Origin: CAWEHU01 sp963808965
GTDB lineage: Bacteria > Pseudomonadota > Alphaproteobacteria > Acetobacterales > Acetobacteraceae
DNA length: 64,000 nucleotides
Assembly: GCA_963808965.1 (NCBI GenBank)
Contig: CAWEHU010000029.1
Location: 186,001 to 250,000 of the forward strand
Reading direction: 5' to 3'
The notes under the pieces are model-generated. The model worked only from the letters and a program-made list of their open reading frames with translations. It made no database searches and had not been told where the DNA came from. Made by a program: the position numbers and the translations under genes. This document shows positions 58,161 to 64,000 of this stretch, piece after piece. Position 1 is the first letter of the stretch, and each line of letters opens with the position of its first letter.

Positions 58161-61100
58161 ATGGCCAAACGTATGCTGATCGACGCCACGCACGGGGAAG
58201 AAACCCGTGTGGTGGTCCTGGACGGTAATCGCCTCGAAGACTTCGACGTCGAGACCTCGACGAAACGGCAACTCAAGGGAAACATCTATCTCGCCAAGGT
58301 CGTCCGGGTAGAGCCCAGTTTGCAGGCCGCCTTCGTCGAATACGGCGGCAACCGGCACGGCTTTCTCGCTTTCGGTGAGATCCACCCCGACTACTATCAA
58401 ATCCCCGTCGCCGACCGGCAGCGTCTGCTCGACATGCAGGAAGAAGAGGCACGCCGGGAGGAGGAGGCGGAAGATCGCGCCGCCGAGGCCGAAGCCGCCC
58501 GCGACGCGGCCGAGGCGGAGGCGTCGGCGGGAGACCCCGAGCAACTCCAGTCTCTGACGGCGCAGCCCGCGACCATCGAGCACGAGACGATCAGGGCACC
58601 TTTCGCGGATCCGGACACGCCCGCAACGCCCGCCGAAGCGCCGGAGCCACAGCCAGGCGAAGAAGGGATTGCGGTGCTCGCCGTCACGCCCGCAGCCGCA
58701 TCGCTCGAATTCGCCGCGGAGCCGGTATTACACGGACTTGCGGAAACCGAGGCGCCGGAACGCGAGCCGGCGGAGTCGCCCGAGCCGGAGTCGGAGCCGG
58801 AGCCGGAAGCCTCGGAGCCGCAATCGGCGTCAGGCGAACCGGACGAAGACCACCCGACCACCGCCGAGCCCAGCGATCCGTTCACGTCCGCTCCGGGAGA
58901 GACCGCGGCGGCGCCGGCCGATGACCTTCTCCCCGCTGAAACCGAGTTCCGAGAGCCGGAGTCCACCGCCTCGGAACGCGCGGCCGAGGCCGCCGAGAAC
59001 GCGGAACTGCTTACTGAGCAGCCGGCCCCGCTGCCTCCGCCCGAGATCGTCGGCGGGGATGCGGACGGCGCGGACGAGGCGCAGGACCGGCGCATCCCAC
59101 CCCGTTTCCTACGGAACTACCGCATCCAGGAGGTGATCCGCCGGCGCCAAATCCTGCTGGTGCAAGTGGTGAAGGAGGAGCGGGGCACGAAGGGCGCGGC
59201 GCTCACCACGTATCTGTCGCTCGCCGGACGTTACTGCGTGTTGATGCCGAACTCGCCGCGCGGCGGCGGCATTTCGCGGAAGATCACCTCGGCCGCCGAC
59301 CGTCGGCGGCTGAAGGAGATCATGGCGGAGCTGGACATCCCGAAAGGGATGGGACTGATCGTACGCACGGCGGGTGCGAACCGGCCGAAGCCCGAGATCA
59401 AGCGCGATTGCGAATATCTGATGCGGCTCTGGGACGACATCCGCGAGCACACGCTTCGCTCCGTCGCCCCCGCGCTCATCTACGAGGAAGCGAGCCTAAT
59501 CAAGCGCGCGATTCGCGACGTCTACTCGCGCGACATCGACGAGGTGCTGGTCGATGGCGAAGAGGGTTGGAAAGCGGCGCGCGACTTCATGCGCATGCTT
59601 ATGCCGAGCCACGCCAAAAAGGTGCAGATCTGGCGCGATGGGGGAATGCCGCTGTTCGCCAAGAATCAGGTGGACGCGCAGCTCGACGCCATGCTGGTGC
59701 CGACGGTGCAGCTCCGGTCCGGGGGCTACCTCGTCATCAATCAGACCGAGGCGCTGGTCGCGATCGACGTTAATTCCGGCCGCTCCACGCGCGAGCGCAA
59801 CATCGAGGAGACCGCGCTCCGCACCAACCTCGAAGCGGCGGACGAGGTGGCGCGACAGCTCAGATTGCGGGACCTCGCCGGGCTCATCGTGATCGACTTC
59901 ATCGACATGGAGAGCCGCAAACACAACGCGATGGTGGAGCGGCGGCTCAAGGAGGCACTGAAGAACGACCGGGCGCGCATCCAGGTCGGGCACATCAGCC
60001 ATTTCGGCTTGCTCGAAATGAGCCGACAGCGGCTGCGACCAAGCCTGGCGGAGACGAGCTTGATCGTCTGCCCGCATTGCGGCGGCACCGGCCACGTGCG
60101 CAGCACCGAAAGCGCGGCGATCCACGTCTTGCGCCACATCGACGAGGAAGGCGCGAAACGGCGCGCGGCGGAGATAGTGGTGCACGTCGCCGCGCCGATC
60201 GCGATGTACATCCTCAATCATAAGCGCGAGCGGCTGCGCGAGATCGAACTGCGCTACGCCATGCACGTCATCTTCCAAGGCGACAACTCGCTCATGGCGC
60301 CCGAGTTCCGCATCGACCGCGTGCGCCCGCAGGTGGCGGGCGAAGCCCCCGCGGCGATCACGCCCGACATAGCTCCATCTCCGCCGCCCGCGGAGGCGGA
60401 ACCCCAGGAGATCGAGGAGGACGACGAGGAGGACGAGAGCGACGAGGAGGAGGCCGAGGCTGCTGAGCCTTCGGCCGAGGGCGCCGAGGACGCGGAGCGC
60501 CGCCGGCGGCGGCGGCGGCGGCGGCGGCGGGGTGGCCGGCGCGATGAAGCGGTGCCACAGCCTGAGCCCGTCGCGGCGCAGACCGGAGCCGGCACCGAAG
60601 CCGAAGTCGCCGATGCCGAAGAGACGGGTGACGAGGAGCAAGCCGAGGGGGCGTCCGAGACCGCCGAAGAGGGCGAGGCCACGGGCGACGAGGAGGGTGC
60701 GGGCCGAGGCCGCCGCCGCGGACGCCGGGGCGGTCGCCGCCGCCGTCGCGAGGGTGCCGACCAGGCATTGTCCGCCGTTGCCGAACCGGGTGCCGATCAA
60801 CCCGATCTCCCGCCCGTCTACCAGGGTCCGACACCGGCCAATCCGTTCGGCGGCCAGGCCTTCGACATCTTCGAGGTCATGGAGCGGGCCGAAGAGCAAT
60901 CGGAATTCTCGACACCGCTGCGCGAGACGAGCGAGCCGGCGGCGCCCGCCCAGACAGCGGAACCGGAACCGGAACCGGCCGCAACGCCCGCCGAACCGGA
61001 CCCGGTCGCTTCCCCGGCGGAGCCGGAACCGGTGGCATCCTCACCGGAGGCCGCCCTGGCGCTGGCCGAGCCTGCCAACTTGCCGCAACCGACGGCAGAC

Positions 61101-61307
61101 GACAGCGCGGCAAATCAACACGAAGCCACGGTCGAGCCCACGGAAAGCAAAGTTGCCGAGACGGTTGGTCTCGTGGAGTCGATCGAGATGGCGGAAGCCG
61201 CCCCCACTCCCACCGAGGTCGCGCCCGAGCCCGTTATCAAGCCCATCGTCATAGGAAGCGAGGGGGAGCCGGTCCCGACCAAGAAACGAGGTTGGTGGCG
61301 ACGGTAG
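58161..61307 (+). CDS. rne: ribonuclease E
   Basis: RNase E is the main endonuclease of mRNA decay and rRNA/tRNA processing. The 1,048-residue product begins MAKRMLIDATHGEETRVVV. Its S1 domain is split by an acidic Glu/Ala/Pro insertion (about residues 95-310), a known alphaproteobacterial trait, and resumes at PPRFLRNYRIQEVIRRRQIL. The DNase I-like core has IDVNSGRSTRERNIEETAL and VIDFIDMES with catalytic Asp residues, and the zinc-link is CPHCGGTGHV. The C-terminus is disordered, with an acidic block, ten consecutive arginines (RNA binding) and a KKRGWWRR end. Confidence 0.97.
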   Translation: MAKRMLIDATHGEETRVVVLDGNRLEDFDVETSTKRQLKGNIYLAKVVRVEPSLQAAFVEYGGNRHGFLAFGEIHPDYYQIPVADRQRLLDMQEEEARREEEAEDRAAEAEAARDAAEAEASAGDPEQLQSLTAQPATIEHETIRAPFADPDTPATPAEAPEPQPGEEGIAVLAVTPAAASLEFAAEPVLHGLAETEAPEREPAESPEPESEPEPEASEPQSASGEPDEDHPTTAEPSDPFTSAPGETAAAPADDLLPAETEFREPESTASERAAEAAENAELLTEQPAPLPPPEIVGGDADGADEAQDRRIPPRFLRNYRIQEVIRRRQILLVQVVKEERGTKGAALTTYLSLAGRYCVLMPNSPRGGGISRKITSAADRRRLKEIMAELDIPKGMGLIVRTAGANRPKPEIKRDCEYLMRLWDDIREHTLRSVAPALIYEEASLIKRAIRDVYSRDIDEVLVDGEEGWKAARDFMRMLMPSHAKKVQIWRDGGMPLFAKNQVDAQLDAMLVPTVQLRSGGYLVINQTEALVAIDVNSGRSTRERNIEETALRTNLEAADEVARQLRLRDLAGLIVIDFIDMESRKHNAMVERRLKEALKNDRARIQVGHISHFGLLEMSRQRLRPSLAETSLIVCPHCGGTGHVRSTESAAIHVLRHIDEEGAKRRAAEIVVHVAAPIAMYILNHKRERLREIELRYAMHVIFQGDNSLMAPEFRIDRVRPQVAGEAPAAITPDIAPSPPPAEAEPQEIEEDDEEDESDEEEAEAAEPSAEGAEDAERRRRRRRRRRRGGRRDEAVPQPEPVAAQTGAGTEAEVADAEETGDEEQAEGASETAEEGEATGDEEGAGRGRRRGRRGGRRRRREGADQALSAVAEPGADQPDLPPVYQGPTPANPFGGQAFDIFEVMERAEEQSEFSTPLRETSEPAAPAQTAEPEPEPAATPAEPDPVASPAEPEPVASSPEAALALAEPANLPQPTADDSAANQHEATVEPTESKVAETVGLVESIEMAEAAPTPTEVAPEPVIKPIVIGSEGEPVPTKKRGWWRR

Positions 61308-61349
61308 CCGCGGAATGGCACGCTCCGGCACGGCACTGCGGAGACCAGC

Positions 61350-62255
61350 GTGGACCTGGTCCAGATTCGATATTTCCTGGCCCTGACCCGCTCGCTGAAC
61401 TTCACGCGGGCGGCGGAGCAGTGCAACGTCACGCAGCCGGCGCTCACCCGCGCCATCCAGCGACTCGAGGACGAACTGGGCGGCCCGCTCCTTCTGCGCG
61501 AGCGTAACCTAACCCAGCTCACCGAGCTGGGTCGCGCGATGCTGCCCCTGCTGGAACGGAGCTATGCCGCCTCGGAGGAGGCCCGCGCGAAGGCTGCGAG
61601 CCTGCGCAGGCAAGACGCGGCGCCGCTGCGGGTCGGGCTCTGCACGCTGGTCCCGACGGTCGTGCTCGTCCCGGTGCTCAAGGAAATCGCCGCCCGCTTC
61701 GCATCGCTCGAGCTGACGCTCACGCAAGGCGCGAGCGCCCGATTGAGCGAGATGCTGCTGCACGGCGAGCTTGATGTCGCGTTGCTGCCGGAGACGGAGA
61801 TCGAGATCGAGCGCTTAAATCGCTGGCCCCTTTTCGAGGATGGCCTAATGGTTCTCGCGCCCCCGGCGCACCGCTTCGCGGCGCTGGACGCCGTTCCCAT
61901 CGCTGCGCTCGACGGCGAAGTGATGTTGGTCCGGATGGAGGAGGGCTGCGCCCTGCGCCGCGCCCTCCACCGCCTGAGCGCCGAGGCGGCCGTCGAGCCG
62001 CGGCTGCGACACCGGACGTCGAGCGAGGACAGCATCGCGCACCTGGTCGGCGCCGGTCTCGGCATAGCTCTCGCGCCGGGGCGCCAACTCCCCATGGCAG
62101 GCGTGATCCGCCGGCCGCTGCTCGCCGAACCGGAAGCGGCGGCGCGGCATCGCATCATGCTGGCGGCGGTCGCGGGCCGTCCGGCCGCGGGCGCGGTGGA
62201 CGCCTTCATCAAGCTCGCCCGGGCGCGGGACTGGGCCGAGGGCGGGGCCGCGTAG
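61350..62255 (+). CDS. LysR family transcriptional regulator
   Basis: A 301-residue LysR-type regulator starting at a GTG (MDLVQIRYFLALTRSLNFT). The winged helix-turn-helix is residues 1-60 (AAEQCNVTQPALTRAIQRLE), followed by the effector-binding domain (LRVGLCTLVPTVVLVPVLKE). The SVTQPALT-type recognition helix and short length resemble hydrogen-peroxide or metabolic sensors. Downstream on the same strand after about 90 bp is a peroxiredoxin-like gene that could be a target, which is inference. Confidence 0.93.
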   Translation: MDLVQIRYFLALTRSLNFTRAAEQCNVTQPALTRAIQRLEDELGGPLLLRERNLTQLTELGRAMLPLLERSYAASEEARAKAASLRRQDAAPLRVGLCTLVPTVVLVPVLKEIAARFASLELTLTQGASARLSEMLLHGELDVALLPETEIEIERLNRWPLFEDGLMVLAPPAHRFAALDAVPIAALDGEVMLVRMEEGCALRRALHRLSAEAAVEPRLRHRTSSEDSIAHLVGAGLGIALAPGRQLPMAGVIRRPLLAEPEAAARHRIMLAAVAGRPAAGAVDAFIKLARARDWAEGGAA

Positions 62256-62344
62256 ATGCCCGGCAAGCATCGAACCTATGCCCGGCCGGCTTTCGACGGG
62301 ACGTCCGGCCGGCTGCTACTTTGCGCTGTTCGAGGAGTATCAGC

Positions 62345-62986
62345 GTGACGACCTTGATGGAGCGGCTCGACGCGGCGCGCAGCGTGCGCGCGAACATGGC
62401 CGATGTGCATGCCGCCTATCAGGCCATGCTCGCCGAGCTGCGGCGCACGCCTTTCCTGGAACATGCGTTGCGCGTGGGCGACGCCTTCCCCGATTTCCTG
62501 CTGCCGAACGCCGAAGGGCGGCTGGTAGCGCGGCACGATCTCCTGGCGCGCGGACCGGTCGTCGCCACCTTCTTCCGGGGCACCTGGTGCCCGTATTGCG
62601 CGATCCAGCTCGCGGCGCTGGAAGAGGCACTGCCGCAGATCGCCGCTGCCGGGGCGAGCCTCGCCGCGATCACGCCCGAGACGGGCGGGCGGGCCGCCGA
62701 GGCGAAGGCACGCCATGACGCGCATTACGAAATCCTCGCCGACGTGGACCAGGGGCTCGGCATGGCGTGCGGCGTCGTGTTCCGCGCGCCCGAGCCCTAC
62801 CGGCGCTTGCTGCTGAGCCGCGGCGTCGACCTAGCCGAGCGCCAGGGGCATGCGGGGTGGTTCCTGCCCGTGCCGGCCACCTTCGTCCTGGACCGGCGCG
62901 GCATCGTGCGCTGGGCCTTCCTGGATGTGGATTTCACGCGCCGGGCCGAGCCCGACGACATCCTCGCCGCCCTCACCGGCCTCTGA
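62345..62986 (+). CDS. AhpC/TSA-type peroxiredoxin-like protein
   Basis: A thioredoxin-fold peroxiredoxin-like protein of 213 residues starting at a GTG with GAGGAG upstream. The active-site motif is FFRGTWCPYCAIQL, a CxxC in place of the single peroxidatic cysteine, as in the DUF899/AhpC-like 'redoxin' branch. LDRRGIVRWAFLDVDFTRRAE is the usual C-terminal strand pattern. There is no signal peptide. The preceding LysR gene may regulate it. Confidence 0.88.
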   Translation: MTTLMERLDAARSVRANMADVHAAYQAMLAELRRTPFLEHALRVGDAFPDFLLPNAEGRLVARHDLLARGPVVATFFRGTWCPYCAIQLAALEEALPQIAAAGASLAAITPETGGRAAEAKARHDAHYEILADVDQGLGMACGVVFRAPEPYRRLLLSRGVDLAERQGHAGWFLPVPATFVLDRRGIVRWAFLDVDFTRRAEPDDILAALTGL

Positions 62987-63115
62987 GCCGAGCCGCCGCC
63001 CTGCGAAGGCCGCGCGCATCGAAATCATAACGCGTCGGCATTTCCGCCCGGCTTCACGGCGGCTCACCTTCCGCCTGCGCCGTCGTGGCTGCGAACTCAA
63101 ATGCGGAGACTGCCG

Positions 63116-64000
63116 ATGGCCAAGAACCGGACCCGCGCCGCTCGCCCTCTGGTCGTGCGAATTACGCATTGGGTGAACGCTTTTGCGATGATCTGCATGA
63201 TTCTGAGCGGCTGGCGCATTTACGATGCGTCGCCGCTGTTCGGGTTCACCTTCCCGCCCTGGGCCACGCTCGGCGGATGGCTCGCGGGCGCGATCGCGTG
63301 GCATTTCGCGGCCATGTGGCTCCTGGTCGCCAACGGGCTCATCTATCTCGGGTATGGCTTCCTCTCCGGCTACTTCCGGAGGACTCTGCTGCCCATTGCG
63401 CCGCGCCAGATCTGGCAGGATTTACTCGATGCGCTGAGGTTCCGCCTCGAGCACCGGTCGGATGCGTATAACGCCGTCCAGAAGCTGCTTTACATCATCG
63501 TGCTCCTGCTCGGGGCCGCGGCCGTCCTGTCCGGACTCGCGATCTGGAAGCCGGTGCAGTTCTCGCCGGTGACCGCGTTGCTCGGAGGCTACGACACGGC
63601 GCGGTTCGTGCATTTTCTGGCGATGGCCGGCATCGTCGGTTTCATTGGCATCCATCTGATTCTGGTCGTTCTCGTGCCGAGGACGCTGCTCTCGATGATC
63701 TCCGGGGCGACGCTCGCGCGAGGTCATGCACACGAGACGGAGGCACGCGACATGAGCACGTTCTCGAGCGGGATCAAACCCGAGACAATCAGGCCACGAC
63801 GCAAGGATCACGCACCCGGTCTCGCGCGCCTGGAGCGTCGTCTGATGCTGCGGCAAGGGCTCTCGCTCGGCGCGCTGACCCTGCTCAGCGGGTGCAACCT
63901 CGGCGACGGCGATGCCGTTGACCGCGTGCTCTGGGCGATGTCGCGCTGGAACGATAGGGTACAGGCCGCCCTTTTCAGCCCGAACCGACTGGCTCCCACT
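63116..64000 (+). CDS. cytochrome b/b6-type membrane protein, in frame with a molybdoprotein N-terminus (cut by window edge)
   Basis: The ATG at 63116 (GGAG upstream) opens a b561-like four-helix membrane cytochrome: RITHWVNAFAMICMILSGW with a haem-ligand His, FAAMWLLVANGLIYLGYGF, LLYIIVLLLGAAAVLSGLAI and FVHFLAMAGIVGFIGIHLIL with further His ligands. No stop follows. The same frame runs on through M-S-T-F-S-S-G (63752) into RRLMLRQGLSLGALTLLSGC, an export/lipoprotein signal typical of molybdopterin-dependent sulfite-oxidase-like enzymes. Either the two proteins are fused or a stop was lost by a 1-bp indel. The C-terminus is outside the window. Confidence 0.82.
   Translation, partial: MAKNRTRAARPLVVRITHWVNAFAMICMILSGWRIYDASPLFGFTFPPWATLGGWLAGAIAWHFAAMWLLVANGLIYLGYGFLSGYFRRTLLPIAPRQIWQDLLDALRFRLEHRSDAYNAVQKLLYIIVLLLGAAAVLSGLAIWKPVQFSPVTALLGGYDTARFVHFLAMAGIVGFIGIHLILVVLVPRTLLSMISGATLARGHAHETEARDMSTFSSGIKPETIRPRRKDHAPGLARLERRLMLRQGLSLGALTLLSGCNLGDGDAVDRVLWAMSRWNDRVQAALFSPNRLAPT
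63752..64000 (+). other. likely start of the molybdopterin-dependent oxidoreductase within the preceding frame
   Basis: From the ATG at 63752 (MSTFSSGIKPETIRPRRKDH) the text matches the start of sulfite-oxidase-like molybdoproteins that are usually a separate gene after the cytochrome. It shows ARLERRLMLRQGLSLGALTL with twin Arg, lipobox LSGC and then MSRWNDRVQAALFSPNRLAP. The cytochrome would pass electrons from the molybdenum cofactor site into the membrane quinone pool. Confidence 0.6.

Noticed and set aside
59496..60899. Long minus-strand open frame opposite rne
   Set aside because: Its text is the antisense of the acidic and arginine-rich RNase E tail, with poly-proline and poly-alanine runs. 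No independent support.

Overview
The window reads as a high-GC alphaproteobacterial chromosome. The main evidence is synteny: rne, an N-acetylmuramoyl-alanine amidase, penicillin-binding protein 1A and prfB lie together, secG-pyrG-small protein-kdsA form one unit, and mlaA-mlaC, dapD-dapE and ppiD-trpE are present. A 16S-Ile-Ala-23S-5S-fMet rRNA operon and the helicase/PdeM pair of the ligase-associated repair system agree with this. I cannot name the genus. There is no CRISPR array, prophage or insertion sequence.

Layout. 1-4164 (minus): kdsA (cut by the edge), a small coupled protein, pyrG, secG, an unknown protein and an RlpA-like protein. 4593-12064 (plus): a PEP-mutase-superfamily enzyme, a periplasmic serine hydrolase, a His-tract protein, a DEXH helicase with a frameshifted pdeM, and a lone P450. 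12227-21102: metF (minus), mlaA-mlaC (plus), a GNAT acetyltransferase and ettA (minus), a CAU tRNA, ppa, dapD (frameshifted), dapE and two coupled membrane paralogues. 21112-27310 (minus): the rRNA operon, with a promoter and boxA upstream. 27879-45015: a Uma2 nuclease, tpiA, ppiD (frameshifted), trpE, two orphan solute-binding proteins, a TRAP transporter beside a fused indolepyruvate oxidoreductase, and malic enzyme (frameshifted). 45077-64000: a metallo-hydrolase, bactofilin, an EI24/CysZ membrane protein, an adenosine-kinase-type sugar kinase, a secreted repeat protein, typA, a PEP-CTERM esterase, prfB, mrcA (internal stop), an amidase (frameshifted), rne, a LysR regulator, a peroxiredoxin and the start of a cytochrome b/molybdoprotein unit.

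The rRNA operon is the most unusual part. The 23S gene is split by an intervening sequence of about 450 bp that encodes a four-helix-bundle protein. That insert is bracketed by inverted arrays of a short degenerate repeat (CAGTCGTCAG/CTGACGACTG), and the same repeat occurs in every internal spacer of the operon. The 16S gene has an extra branched structure of about 113 nt in the V2 region, and near-identical palindromes flank it.

Seven otherwise intact genes each carry what looks like one inserted base, and mrcA carries one in-frame TAG. Several of these genes are core functions and every indel is an insertion. An insertion-biased sequencing or assembly error is therefore the simplest explanation, but the sequence alone cannot rule out real decay. 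prfB, by contrast, carries the genuine conserved programmed frameshift.
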